Shown piece by piece: positions 7,435 to 15,278 of a DNA stretch of 29,462 nt. A program made the position numbers and the translations under genes. The stretch comes from VFMC01 sp040380855 (lineage in GTDB: Bacteria > Actinomycetota > Acidimicrobiia > Acidimicrobiales > Ilumatobacteraceae). The stretch lies in NCBI GenBank assembly GCA_040380855.1, contig JBEIIG010000045.1:1-29462 (forward strand), given 5' to 3'. The notes under the pieces were generated by a model. It was not told the origin of the DNA and searched no databases. It was given only the letters and a program-made list of their open reading frames with translations. Each line of letters opens with the position of its first letter. The first letter of the stretch is position 1.

Positions 7435-7446
7435 TGGCACGTGCCA
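7435..7446. promoter_or_regulatory. 12-bp perfect palindrome with GCACGTGC core
   Basis: TGGCACGTGCCA lies mid-way in the divergent gap, about 50 bp before the flavoprotein start. A similar 12-bp palindrome with the same core is at 9555-9566. Operator role is inferred. Confidence 0.35.
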
Positions 7447-7481
7447 TTCGGCGCGACCGTGCGCGGCGCGCCGACCAGCCC

Positions 7482-7487
7482 TAGCCT
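7482..7487 (+). promoter_or_regulatory. -10 for a leaderless flavoprotein transcript
   Basis: TAGCCT (TANNNT) sits 8 nt before the ATG at 7496, and no Shine-Dalgarno is visible. The same hexamer and spacing occur before proS (3113-3118). Confidence 0.4.
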
Positions 7488-7495
7488 CGCCGACG

Positions 7496-8749
7496 ATGAG
7501 CAACGCCGAGCCCGCACCTGTCGACACCGAACCGCATCGGGTCGACGTCGTCGTGGTGGGCGCCGGCCCGGCGGGAGCCACCGCAGCCACCATCCTGGCC
7601 CGTGCCGGCCACTCGGTGATGGTGCTCGACAAGGCCCAGTTCCCTCGCGACAAGTGCTGCGGCGACGGCCTCACCACGCTCGCGCTCCGCGAACTCGACG
7701 ACCTCGGCCTCGACCCGGCGGCGGTGCCCAACTGGTGCACCGTCGAGGCCGCCTGGCTGCGGTCGCCGTCGGGACGCGAAGTCCGCGTGCCCCTGCCCGC
7801 CGGACAGGGCATGTTCGCCGCCACCACACCGCGGGCCGAACTCGATGCGGCGCTGCTCGACCTGGCCCGTACCGCGGGCGCCGACGTCCGCGACGGCCAC
7901 GCCCTGTCGGCGATCGTCAACCGGCACGGTCACGTCGATGTCGACGCCACCGACCTCGGCCCGATCCGAGCCAACTATGTGATCGCTGCCGACGGTATGT
8001 GGTCGCCCACCCGCAAGATGCTGGGCCTCGCCGAACCCGGGTACCTGGGCGAGTGGCACGCCTTCCGGCAGTACGCCGGCCAGGTCACCGGTCCGGCCCG
8101 CGACCGCCTCTACGTGTGGTTCGAGCCCGATCTGCTACCCGGCTACGCGTGGAGCTTCCCGCTGCCGGGTGGACGGGTGAACATCGGGTTCGGCATCCAG
8201 CGCGACGGGCAGCGGCGCGTACAGGACATGCGCGCCCTCTGGGACGACCTGCTGCAGCGGCCGCACATCGCCGCCGCGCTCGGCCCGTCGGTGCAACTCG
8301 AGGGTCGTCACACCGCCTGGCCCATCCCGGCCGCCATCGACCACGCCGTGCTCACCCACGGCCGCACGCTCTTCGTGGGCGATGCCGCCCGTGCCACCGA
8401 CACGATGACCGGCGAGGGCATCGGGCAGGCAGTGCTCACCGGCCGCCTCGCGGCCGAGGCCGTCCTCGATGCCGGTCACGACGACGCGTCGGCGGCCCGC
8501 CACCACTACGAGCGGGCCGTGCGCCATCACCTCCTCGCCGACCACCGGATGTCGAAAGTGCTCAGTCGTGCGCTGGCCCACGAACGCGGAGCCCGCGGCG
8601 CGATCCGGCTCGTGGGCACGAACAACTGGACCCGGCGCAACTTCGCGCGCTGGATGTTCGAGGACGAGGCCCGTGCCGTTGTGATCACACCACGGCGCTG
8701 GCACCGCGGCTTCCTACGCAGGCCGGGGGCGTTCCGACAGACCGCGTGA
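7496..8749 (+). CDS. Geranylgeranyl reductase family FAD-dependent oxidoreductase
   Basis: The 417-aa flavoprotein has an N-terminal Rossmann motif VVVVGAGPAGATAATILARAGH (GAGPAG at 22-27). The family hallmark FPRDKCCGDGLT is at 49-60, and the second FAD motif VGDAARATDTMTGEGIGQA starts at residue 294. This family (TIGR02032-like) covers reductases of isoprenoid chains on lipids, menaquinone or chlorophyll precursors, and related hydroxylase-like enzymes. The in vivo substrate here is unknown. The ATG at 7496 fits both the Rossmann start and the nearby -10. The 3' end overlaps the convergent dioxygenase gene by 36 bp. In this neighbourhood, saturation of an isoprenoid lipid or quinone side chain is a reasonable guess but only that. 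Confidence 0.88.
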   Translation: MSNAEPAPVDTEPHRVDVVVVGAGPAGATAATILARAGHSVMVLDKAQFPRDKCCGDGLTTLALRELDDLGLDPAAVPNWCTVEAAWLRSPSGREVRVPLPAGQGMFAATTPRAELDAALLDLARTAGADVRDGHALSAIVNRHGHVDVDATDLGPIRANYVIAADGMWSPTRKMLGLAEPGYLGEWHAFRQYAGQVTGPARDRLYVWFEPDLLPGYAWSFPLPGGRVNIGFGIQRDGQRRVQDMRALWDDLLQRPHIAAALGPSVQLEGRHTAWPIPAAIDHAVLTHGRTLFVGDAARATDTMTGEGIGQAVLTGRLAAEAVLDAGHDDASAARHHYERAVRHHLLADHRMSKVLSRALAHERGARGAIRLVGTNNWTRRNFARWMFEDEARAVVITPRRWHRGFLRRPGAFRQTA

Positions 8750-9508
8750 CACCGAGTCCTCGATGTTGCGCACGTAGTTGGCGCGAAGCATGTCCTGGTA
8801 TGCGGTACTCGGTTCCTCGGCAGACAGCAGGTTGAAGATGTAGGCCCGGCGGGGCCGGTCGGTGGTGCGGTTCGGGCCGGTGTAGTGCGGGGTGAGCGAG
8901 GTGTGGATCGTGGCTCCGCCGGGTGCCAGCGGACAGGCAACGGCGCTGGCGGCGTCGACATCGGCGGGGTCGTCGACACCGAGCAGTCGGCCGTCGTCGT
9001 CGGGGTGACCCGACGCGACATGGTGCGGCACAGTGCCACCCCGGTGGTGTCCGGCGACGAACTGCATGCAGCCGTTGTCGGCATCGACCGGATCGAGCGC
9101 CACCCAGAACTGGATGGAGGTGAGCGGCAGGGTGAAACCCGGTTCGCTGACCGGCTTGCCGAAGTAGGCCGCGTCCTGATGCCACGGTGTCTCGTGCGGA
9201 TGCCCTGCCGGTTTGTCGATCAACATGTCGTAGGTGCGATTCGGGTGGCTGCAGCCGAACAGGGCGCGCATCACTTCGCGCCCGGCGGCCAGCGCGCCGT
9301 TGTCGTCGAACACCGGGTGCACCATCGACGGCACGAGCACCTGCCGGGTGATGCCACCGAGGTTGCGGTCGGTGGGCGACTCCACCCGGAACTCGATGAT
9401 GTCGTCGTACGCGGCCCGCAACCGCTCGACCTCGGCGTCGTCGACCAGGCGGTCGATCGCCAGGTAGCCGTCGTGCCAGAACCGCTCCACTGCCTCCGCG
9501 CTCAACAT
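8714..9508 (-). CDS. Phytanoyl-CoA dioxygenase (PhyH) family Fe(II)/2-oxoglutarate oxygenase
   Basis: The non-haem iron oxygenase has 264 aa. The metal site HxD is His110-Gln-Asp112 in TPWHQDAAYF. The distal ligand is His202 or His208 in IHTSLTPHYTGPNRT, and the 2-oxoglutarate-binding Arg is in the RPRRAYIF segment (220-221). The jelly-roll core spans about 90-230. PhyH relatives hydroxylate branched acyl-CoAs, amino acids, phosphonates or natural products, so the substrate is open. The ATG at 9508 is preceded 6 nt upstream by TACGTT, suggesting a leaderless mRNA. The longer frame to 9613 has no support. It is divergent from the nitronate monooxygenase operon and overlaps the flavoprotein gene tail to tail by 36 bp. 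Confidence 0.9.
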   Translation of the reverse strand: MLSAEAVERFWHDGYLAIDRLVDDAEVERLRAAYDDIIEFRVESPTDRNLGGITRQVLVPSMVHPVFDDNGALAAGREVMRALFGCSHPNRTYDMLIDKPAGHPHETPWHQDAAYFGKPVSEPGFTLPLTSIQFWVALDPVDADNGCMQFVAGHHRGGTVPHHVASGHPDDDGRLLGVDDPADVDAASAVACPLAPGGATIHTSLTPHYTGPNRTTDRPRRAYIFNLLSAEEPSTAYQDMLRANYVRNIEDSVSRGLSERPRPA

Positions 9509-9514
9509 GCCCAA

Positions 9515-9520
9515 AACGTA
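9515..9520 (-). promoter_or_regulatory. -10 for a leaderless PhyH transcript
   Basis: On the minus strand TACGTT (TANNNT) lies 6 nt before the ATG at 9508. There is no Shine-Dalgarno in the gap and no clear -35. Confidence 0.4.
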
Positions 9521-9554
9521 CCGCGCCCACACCCCGCCCGAGTCCCACCGGCAC

Positions 9555-9566
9555 GCGCACGTGCGC
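9555..9566. promoter_or_regulatory. 12-bp perfect palindrome centred in the PhyH/NMO divergent promoter
   Basis: GCGCACGTGCGC sits almost exactly mid-way between the two divergent start codons (9508 and 9604). It is nested inside a wider inverted repeat CCCGCCC (9533-9539) / GGGCGGG (9579-9585) with nearly the same centre. This is a good candidate operator for joint control. Confidence 0.45.
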
Positions 9567-9590
9567 TGCGACGCGAGTGGGCGGGTTGGG

Positions 9591-9596
9591 TACGGT
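9591..9596 (+). promoter_or_regulatory. -10 for a leaderless NMO-operon transcript
   Basis: TACGGT (TANNNT) is 7 nt before the ATG at 9604, so transcription would start at or next to the A of the start codon. No -35 match is evident. Confidence 0.45.
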
Positions 9597-9603
9597 GCAG
9601 GGC

Positions 9604-10569
9604 ATGCGGACACGACTCACCGAGATGCTCGACATCGAACACCCGATCATGCTCGCCGGAATGGGCGGCGTGAGCTACCACGAACTCGTGGCGGCCGTCA
9701 GCGAGGCCGGCGGGATCGGCACGTTCGGCGCGTCGACGATGAGTGCCGACGAACTTCCCGACGAGATGGCCAAGGTGCGAGCCCTCACCCGCAAACCGTT
9801 CGGTGTCGACCTGCTGACGGCCATGCCCGGGCAGGTGGAGCGCGGTATCCAGAGCGTGATCGACGGTGGCGCCAGCATCTTCGTGGCCGGCCTCGGGGTG
9901 CCGCGCGAAGTGATCGACCTGCTCCACGCCAACAACGTGCTGGTGGGCAGCATGTGCGGCAAGGTGCGTCACGCCATCGCCGCGGTGGGCAGCGGGGTCG
10001 ACTTCGTCGTCGCCCAGGGCACCGAAGGGGGCGGCCACACCGGTGTCGTGGCCACGATGGCACTCGTCCCGCAGGTGGTCGACGCCGTGGGCGACGCCGT
10101 GCCGGTGGTGGCCGCGGGTGGCCTGTTCGACGGTCGCGGGCTGGCCGCGTCGCTGGCACTCGGTGCCGACGGCGTGTGGCTGGGCACCCGCTTCATCGCC
10201 ACCCCCGAGGCCCGGGCCGTGAACGGCTACAAGGAGACCCTGATCGGCCTGCCCGAGGACGGCACGGTGATCAGCAAGGCGTTCACCGGCAAGACCTGCC
10301 GTGTCGTGCGCAACGAGTGGACCAACCACTTCGAGCAGCACCCGGAGGAGTTGAAGCCCTTCCCACTGCAGGCGCTCGCCTCCTCCGAGGCCGGGGTGAA
10401 CCACCTCGGCGCCCCCACCGGCACCGAGGTCGATGTCGACCGCGAGTTCATGCCGTGCGGCCAGGGCGTGGGCGCGATCCACGACCTCGTCCCCGCCGGC
10501 GAGCTGGTTCGTCGCATCATGGCCGAGGCCGAACAGACCATCGACCGCATCGCGAAGATCAGGCGATGA
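9604..10569 (+). CDS. Nitronate monooxygenase / NPD-like FMN enzyme
   Basis: The FMN-dependent TIM-barrel protein has 321 aa. It opens with the family pattern TEMLDIEHPIMLAGMGGVSYHELVAAVSEAGGIG. It has the phosphate/substrate loop AQGTEGGGHTG (137-147, with His145 at the position of the catalytic His) and VVAAGGLFDGRGLAASLALGADGVWLGTRF for FMN phosphate binding. Such enzymes oxidise alkyl nitronates; related sequences include enoyl reductases and uncharacterised NPD-like proteins, so the reaction is not certain. The ATG at 9604 is used with a -10 seven bases upstream. The stop overlaps the start of the M20 peptidase gene by 4 bp (ATGA), making this the first gene of a coupled three-gene operon. 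Confidence 0.9.
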   Translation: MRTRLTEMLDIEHPIMLAGMGGVSYHELVAAVSEAGGIGTFGASTMSADELPDEMAKVRALTRKPFGVDLLTAMPGQVERGIQSVIDGGASIFVAGLGVPREVIDLLHANNVLVGSMCGKVRHAIAAVGSGVDFVVAQGTEGGGHTGVVATMALVPQVVDAVGDAVPVVAAGGLFDGRGLAASLALGADGVWLGTRFIATPEARAVNGYKETLIGLPEDGTVISKAFTGKTCRVVRNEWTNHFEQHPEELKPFPLQALASSEAGVNHLGAPTGTEVDVDREFMPCGQGVGAIHDLVPAGELVRRIMAEAEQTIDRIAKIRR

Positions 10570-11990
10570 CCGTCACCACCGTCGACGGTGTGCTGGGCGA
10601 GCACATCGCCCGCGAGTGGGCCGTCTCGGTGCTGCCCGCACTACACGACTTCATCCGCATCCCCAATGTCTCGTCGGCGTTCGATGCCGACTGGTATGCG
10701 CACGGTCACATGCATCGCGCCGTCGCCCTGGTGCGCGACTGGTGTGCCCGCCGGTCGATCGCCGGCATGGTGGTGGAGGTGCACGAGCTGCCTGGCCGTT
10801 CACCGCTGTTGCTCATCGAGGTGCCGGCGTCGGGCGGCGTCACCGGCGACGACACGGTGCTGCTGTACGGCCATGTCGACAAGCAGCCGGAGATGACCGG
10901 TTGGCGCGACGACCTCGGCCCGTGGAAGCCCGTCGTCGAGGGCGACAAGCTCTATGGCCGCGGTGGCGCCGACGACGGCTATGCAGCCTTTGCCTCGCTG
11001 CTGGCGATCGAGGCGGCCCAACTGGCCGGCCTGCCCCATCACCGCTGCGTCGTGGTCATCGAGGCCAGTGAGGAGAGCGGCAGCCCCGACCTCCCGGCGT
11101 ACCTCGAGGCCCTCGCCCACCGGATCGGCTCGCCCAGCCTGGTGCTGTGCCTCGACTCGGGCTGCATGGACTTCGGACGCCTCTGGGTCACGACCTCGCT
11201 GCGTGGCCTCGCCAGCGGGCAACTGCGCGTCGACATCCTGCGCGAGGGTGTGCACTCGGGCTCCGCCAGCGGCGTGGTGCCGTCGTCGATGCGCATCGTC
11301 CGCCAGTTGCTCGACCGGGTGGAGGACTCGGCGACCGGCCGGATCCTCGTGCCCGAACTGCACGTCGACGTGCCCACCGACCGTCGGCAGCAGGCTGCAG
11401 CGGTGGCGGCCGAGTTCCCGATCGGCGACCACTTCCCCTGGGTCGACGGCGCGCGCCCAGCCGTCGACGACCCCACCGATCAGTTGCTCGCCACCACCTG
11501 GTGGCCCACCCTCAGCGTCACCGGAGTGGCCGGTATCCCCTCGGTCGATCTGGCGGGCAACGTGCTGCGACCGCACACCGCGCTGCAGCTGAGCTTCCGC
11601 CTGCCGCCCACCTGCGATGCCGAGGCAGCGCTGGCAGCGATCGAGCGCACACTCACCGCCGACCCGCCGTACGGCGCCCATGTGCAGTTCCTGAACGGCC
11701 ACTGCGGCCCCGGGTGGAACGCGCCGTCGTTCGCGACGTGGCTCGCCGACGCGCTCGACGAGGCTTCGAGTGCCGAGTTCGGTCGACCGTCACGCGCCTT
11801 CGGCGAGGGCGGCACCATCCCCTTCATGGGGATGCTCGGCGAGATGTTCCCCGAGGCCCAGTTCGTGATCACCGGTGCCCTCGGCCCCGACTCGAACGCG
11901 CACGGCCCCAACGAGTACCTCCACCTCCCCACCGCGCAGAAGGTGACCGGTGTGCTCGCCCGGCTGCTCGCCGCACACGCCCGTCGCTGA
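10566..11990 (+). CDS. M20 family dinuclear-metal peptidase/dipeptidase
   Basis: The 474-aa hydrolase belongs to the CNDP/dipeptidase branch of M20. The zinc ligands and catalytic residues are visible: His103 and catalytic Asp105 in YGHVDKQPE, a bridging Asp at 136-137 in GRGGADDGYA, Glu169-Glu170 (general base and ligand) in EASEESGS, Asp197 in CLDSG and a C-terminal His446 in NAHGPNEYLHLP. A dimerisation lid domain interrupts the catalytic domain at about 208-345. Members cleave dipeptides, N-acyl amino acids or carbamoyl compounds; the substrate here is unknown. Its ATG overlaps the upstream stop by 4 bp and its own stop overlaps the MFS start by 1 bp, so the three proteins are made together. 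Confidence 0.93.
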   Translation: MTVTTVDGVLGEHIAREWAVSVLPALHDFIRIPNVSSAFDADWYAHGHMHRAVALVRDWCARRSIAGMVVEVHELPGRSPLLLIEVPASGGVTGDDTVLLYGHVDKQPEMTGWRDDLGPWKPVVEGDKLYGRGGADDGYAAFASLLAIEAAQLAGLPHHRCVVVIEASEESGSPDLPAYLEALAHRIGSPSLVLCLDSGCMDFGRLWVTTSLRGLASGQLRVDILREGVHSGSASGVVPSSMRIVRQLLDRVEDSATGRILVPELHVDVPTDRRQQAAAVAAEFPIGDHFPWVDGARPAVDDPTDQLLATTWWPTLSVTGVAGIPSVDLAGNVLRPHTALQLSFRLPPTCDAEAALAAIERTLTADPPYGAHVQFLNGHCGPGWNAPSFATWLADALDEASSAEFGRPSRAFGEGGTIPFMGMLGEMFPEAQFVITGALGPDSNAHGPNEYLHLPTAQKVTGVLARLLAAHARR

Positions 11991-13198
11991 TGCTGCACCT
12001 CCTCCGCACCAACCGCGAGATCCGGCTGCTGTTCATCGCTCAGGTGATCAGCTTCATGGGCGACTGGTTCGCGTTCGTCGCCGTCGCCGGACTGGTCGAC
12101 GACGCCACGGGGTCGGAACTGCTGGTGTCGCTGGTGATGGTGTCCTTCTCGCTGCCGTCGTTCCTCTTCTCTCCCCTGGGCGGCAGTGTCGCCGACCGGT
12201 TCGACCGGCGACGGGTGCTGGTCGCCGTGTCGGTCGTGCAGGCCGTCGCAGCACTGGGCCTGCTGCTGGGCACCACCGACCACGTGTGGGTGGTGTTCGT
12301 GTTCCAGGGCACCATCTCGGCACTGGCGGCGTTCGTGAAGCCCGCAGTCGACGCAGCGGTTCCCAACCTGGCACGAACCCCCGAGGAGTTGCGCACGGCG
12401 GCATCGTTGCTCGGTGCCACCTGGGGCGTGATGCTGGCCATGGGTGCAGCGATCGGAGGCGTGTTCAGCGAAGTGTTCGGACGCACCGCCTGCTTCATCG
12501 CCAACGCGGTCAGCTTCGTGGTGGCCGGGGTGCTGTTCGGCATGATCAGAGCGAAGATGCAGACCCACGAGGTGGGCGGCTCGCGCCAACCGATGCGGCC
12601 GGTGGCCGATATGGCCGAGGCGGTGCGGTTCGCCCGACGCGACCCGGTGGTGCTGGCGCTCATGGCATCGAAGTCGACGTTCGCCATCGGTGCCGGCGTG
12701 GTGAGCCAACTCGCCGTACTGGCGAGCGACGTGTTCAACACCGGCGACGCCGGCCGAGGGGCGCTGATCGGCGCCCGCGGTGTGGGTGTCGGACTGGGCC
12801 CGATCGTGGCGATGCGATTCGCCCGAGGCGACATCCGCCGCATCCTGCTGGTGTGCGGTACGGCCGGGGTGATCTACTCGGCGCTCTACGTGGGCGCAGC
12901 ATGGGCACCGACGATCGTCGTCAGTGCAGTGCTCGTCGCGATCGCTCATCTCGGTGGCGGCGCGCAATGGACGCTGTCGACCTACGGCCTGCAGTTGCGC
13001 ACACCCGACGAGGTGCGCGGGCGAGTGATGGCCGGCGACTTCGCCATCGTCACGTTGGTGATCAGCCTGTCGAGCATCGTCACCGGGCTGCTGTCGGAAG
13101 CAGTGGGGGTTCGGATGGCGATGACGATCGGTGCCGGCGCTGCAGGTGTGGCCGGTGCGGTGTACCTGGTGCTCACCGCCGGTCTACGGCGCGACTAG
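11990..13198 (+). CDS. MFS transporter, EntS/MFS_3-like exporter
   Basis: The integral membrane protein has 402 aa with about 10-12 hydrophobic helices. It has the loop 2-3 motif GGSVADRFDRRRVL and a symmetrical second half beginning near FARRDPVVLALMASKS. The family includes enterobactin exporters and macrolide-type efflux proteins, and export of a small product or toxic intermediate is likely. It starts at the ATG in TGATG, sharing one base with the M20 stop, so it is the last gene of the NMO-M20-MFS operon. Its TAG stop overlaps the TAG of the convergent hydrolase gene: both stops use the same CTAG palindrome (13195-13198), leaving no room for a terminator between them. Confidence 0.9.
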   Translation: MLHLLRTNREIRLLFIAQVISFMGDWFAFVAVAGLVDDATGSELLVSLVMVSFSLPSFLFSPLGGSVADRFDRRRVLVAVSVVQAVAALGLLLGTTDHVWVVFVFQGTISALAAFVKPAVDAAVPNLARTPEELRTAASLLGATWGVMLAMGAAIGGVFSEVFGRTACFIANAVSFVVAGVLFGMIRAKMQTHEVGGSRQPMRPVADMAEAVRFARRDPVVLALMASKSTFAIGAGVVSQLAVLASDVFNTGDAGRGALIGARGVGVGLGPIVAMRFARGDIRRILLVCGTAGVIYSALYVGAAWAPTIVVSAVLVAIAHLGGGAQWTLSTYGLQLRTPDEVRGRVMAGDFAIVTLVISLSSIVTGLLSEAVGVRMAMTIGAGAAGVAGAVYLVLTAGLRRD

Positions 13199-14379
13199 AG
13201 CGCGTCGATCACCGTCGTCGCAGCGTCGGTGAGGTGTTGGGCGCGTGCATCGTTGGCCAGGTTCGATGCCGGCTTGTTCATGACATAGGCGAACGCCAAC
13301 TCGCGCTCGGGCTGGGCGAACGCCACCGAACCACCGGCACCCGGGTGACCGTACGAGCCGGGGCCCGCGTACGGCGTGAACGGGCCGTGGGTCATGAAGC
13401 CCATGCCGAACGTGGTGGGCATGATGAGGCAGGCATCGGGTTCGTTGTCGGGGGTGACCGTGGTGCTGGCCACGGCGCGTGTGGCGTCGGACAGCAACTG
13501 CACACCGTCGATCGGTGCGATCGTGGCGGCGTACATGCGGGCCAGCGACGCTGCCGTGGCGATGCCGTTGGCAGCGGGGATCTCGGCTGCATGCACATCG
13601 CGGCGGTTGAACGCGTTCTCGCCCTCGGTGCTGAACGCACCGTTCAACGACAACGCGCGCCCGCCACGGGTGTTGGGACCCATGAACTGCTCGATCATCG
13701 CCTTCAGAGCCGGGTCGTCGGAGGTGGATGCGAGCGGCGAGCCCTGGATGGGCGAGACACGGTGTTCGTGCTCGGCGGGCAGGCCGATCCACAGTTGCAA
13801 CCCGAGCGGGCCGGCGATCTCGTCGGCGACGAACCGGCCGATCGACCGATGCGCCGGGTCGACACGTCGCACCAACTCGCCAGCGAGCCACCCGTAGGTG
13901 AGGGCGTGGTATCCGTGCGTGGTACCGATCGGCCATTCGGGCTCGGTGTCGGCCAGTCGTGCCGTGATGGTTTCCCAGTCGAGCGCCTCGGCCAGCGTGA
14001 TGGCGCCCTGCACGCTGAACAGACCGCACTGGTGGCTGAGCAGTTGCGCCACCGTGGCATCGCCTTTGCCCTTGGCCGCGAACTCGGGCCAGTAGGTGCT
14101 CACCTTCTCGCGGTAGTCGATGAGGCCGCGGTCGACACACATGCCGACGGCGATGGCGGCGATGCCCTTGGTGGTGGAGAACACCAACTGCAGGGTGGTG
14201 TCGTCGTACGGACGGTCGTCGCCCTCGGTGAACTCGCCACCCCACAGGTTCACCACCTGGCGGCCACGGTGGTAGACGGCGACGGAAGCACCTACCTCCT
14301 CGCCCCGCTCGAAGTTGCCTCGGAACGCGGCCTCGACCGCCTCCCACCCGGGTTGAACAGAGCCACCGAACGTCGTCAT
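13195..14379 (-). CDS. Serine hydrolase of the class C beta-lactamase / EstB esterase fold
   Basis: The 394-aa enzyme of the beta-lactamase (PF00144) superfamily has the nucleophile motif Ser68-Thr-Thr-Lys71 (VFSTTKGI). The catalytic Tyr157 is in GYHALTYGWLAGELVRR, and a C-terminal YGHPGAGGS takes the place of the KTG box. The HPG-type third motif and a YHA instead of YSN motif favour an esterase or lipid hydrolase rather than a true beta-lactamase. No signal peptide is present, so it is cytoplasmic. The ATG at 14379 has TACGGT 6 nt upstream, suggesting its own leaderless start, although it lies 44 bp downstream of the co-directional SDR gene. Acyl-CoA-rich surroundings are compatible with ester hydrolysis. 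Confidence 0.9.
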   Translation of the reverse strand: MTTFGGSVQPGWEAVEAAFRGNFERGEEVGASVAVYHRGRQVVNLWGGEFTEGDDRPYDDTTLQLVFSTTKGIAAIAVGMCVDRGLIDYREKVSTYWPEFAAKGKGDATVAQLLSHQCGLFSVQGAITLAEALDWETITARLADTEPEWPIGTTHGYHALTYGWLAGELVRRVDPAHRSIGRFVADEIAGPLGLQLWIGLPAEHEHRVSPIQGSPLASTSDDPALKAMIEQFMGPNTRGGRALSLNGAFSTEGENAFNRRDVHAAEIPAANGIATAASLARMYAATIAPIDGVQLLSDATRAVASTTVTPDNEPDACLIMPTTFGMGFMTHGPFTPYAGPGSYGHPGAGGSVAFAQPERELAFAYVMNKPASNLANDARAQHLTDAATTVIDAL

Positions 14380-14385
14380 GGCGCC

Positions 14386-14391
14386 ACCGTA
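14386..14391 (-). promoter_or_regulatory. -10 for a leaderless serine hydrolase transcript
   Basis: On the minus strand TACGGT lies 6 nt before the ATG at 14379. The hexamer is the same as that upstream of the nitronate monooxygenase gene. Confidence 0.4.
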
Positions 14392-14423
14392 TCCCCTGGG
14401 TGCGCGCCCGTTCGGGGCGAAGG

Positions 14424-15245
14424 TCACTCGTTCCAGTTCAGCGCCGCACGCATCGTGGTGTCGAAGTCCTCGAAGCTCATCGCGCTCTTGGTGCCGATGA
14501 TCAACTCGGTGTCGCCGCCCACCGGATAGCGCAGGCGCCCCGGTTGCTCGGTGGCAGCGGCGTAGATGACGTCGGCGACGATCTGCGCCGGGGCGGGCTG
14601 GCCGTTCACGAGCGTGCGCTGCGCGGCGCGGAAGCGTTGCCACCGCTCGTACTCCTCGCTGCCCTCGGGCATCGCCGCGGCCACCGTCGAGTTCGACCCC
14701 AACGACGTGGCGAACTGGCCCGGCTCGACCAGGCGCACCCGCACACCGCGGTGCGACAACTCGAAGTGCAGCGACTCGCTGAGCGCCTCGAGGGCGTGCT
14801 TGCTGGCTGCGTAGATGCCGCTGTAGGGCGCACCCACCACACCGGCCACCGAACCGACGTTGACCACGGTGCCGGCACCGTGGGCCAGGAAGTGCGGCAC
14901 CACGGCACGCAGTACACGGATGACACCGGTGACGTTCGTGTCGAACTGTCGCTGCACCTCGTCGTCGCTGAGCAGGTGCACCGAGCCGAAGATCTCGATG
15001 CCTGCGTTGTTGACGACGATGTCGAGCCGACCGCACTGGGCGATCACATCGGCCACCGCCGCCTCGACCGATGCCGAGTCGCACACGTCGAGCGCCACCT
15101 GAGCGATGTCGTCGCGCTCGTTCAGCGCAGCCGACTTCCCCGGTGTGCGCATGGCCGCGAACACGCGATGGCCGTGGTCGGCGAAGGTGAGTGCGGCCAG
15201 TTCGCCGAAGCCGCTGCTGCAGCCCGTGATGAGGACAGTTGCCAT
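14424..15245 (-). CDS. Short-chain dehydrogenase/reductase (classical SDR)
   Basis: The NAD(P)-dependent oxidoreductase of 273 aa has TGCSSGFG (7-14), NNAG (79-82), Ser132 and Tyr145-Ala-Ala-Ser-Lys149. All catalytic positions are intact. The Cys-Ser-Ser-Gly-Phe-Gly cofactor loop and AMRTPGK after beta-2 (Arg at the NADP phosphate position) resemble ketoreductases and oxidoreductases annotated as SDR without a known substrate. Start at ATG 15245; upstream of it are only 33 bp to the divergent cyclase start. A TACAGT box 6 nt before the ATG suggests leaderless translation; a GAGG 2 nt before the ATG is too close to be a normal ribosome site. The serine hydrolase lies just downstream on the same strand. 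Confidence 0.9.
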   Translation of the reverse strand: MATVLITGCSSGFGELAALTFADHGHRVFAAMRTPGKSAALNERDDIAQVALDVCDSASVEAAVADVIAQCGRLDIVVNNAGIEIFGSVHLLSDDEVQRQFDTNVTGVIRVLRAVVPHFLAHGAGTVVNVGSVAGVVGAPYSGIYAASKHALEALSESLHFELSHRGVRVRLVEPGQFATSLGSNSTVAAAMPEGSEEYERWQRFRAAQRTLVNGQPAPAQIVADVIYAAATEQPGRLRYPVGGDTELIIGTKSAMSFEDFDTTMRAALNWNE

Positions 15246-15251
15246 ACCTCG

Positions 15252-15271
15252 ACTGTAGGTGCGAGTAGGTT
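15252..15271. promoter_or_regulatory. Back-to-back -10 boxes in a 33-bp divergent gap (SDR / cyclase)
   Basis: The minus-strand box TACAGT (15257 to 15252) is 6 nt before the SDR ATG. The plus-strand box TAGGTT (15266-15271) is 7 nt before the cyclase GTG. With 33 bp in all there is no space for a 5' UTR, so both mRNAs should be leaderless and their polymerase footprints must overlap. Confidence 0.45.
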
Positions 15272-15278
15272 CCGGGAC

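Noticed and set aside
11950..14529. 859-codon open frame on the plus strand
   Set aside because: It overlaps the MFS gene out of frame and continues antisense through the hydrolase; the translation is Arg-rich without any domain.
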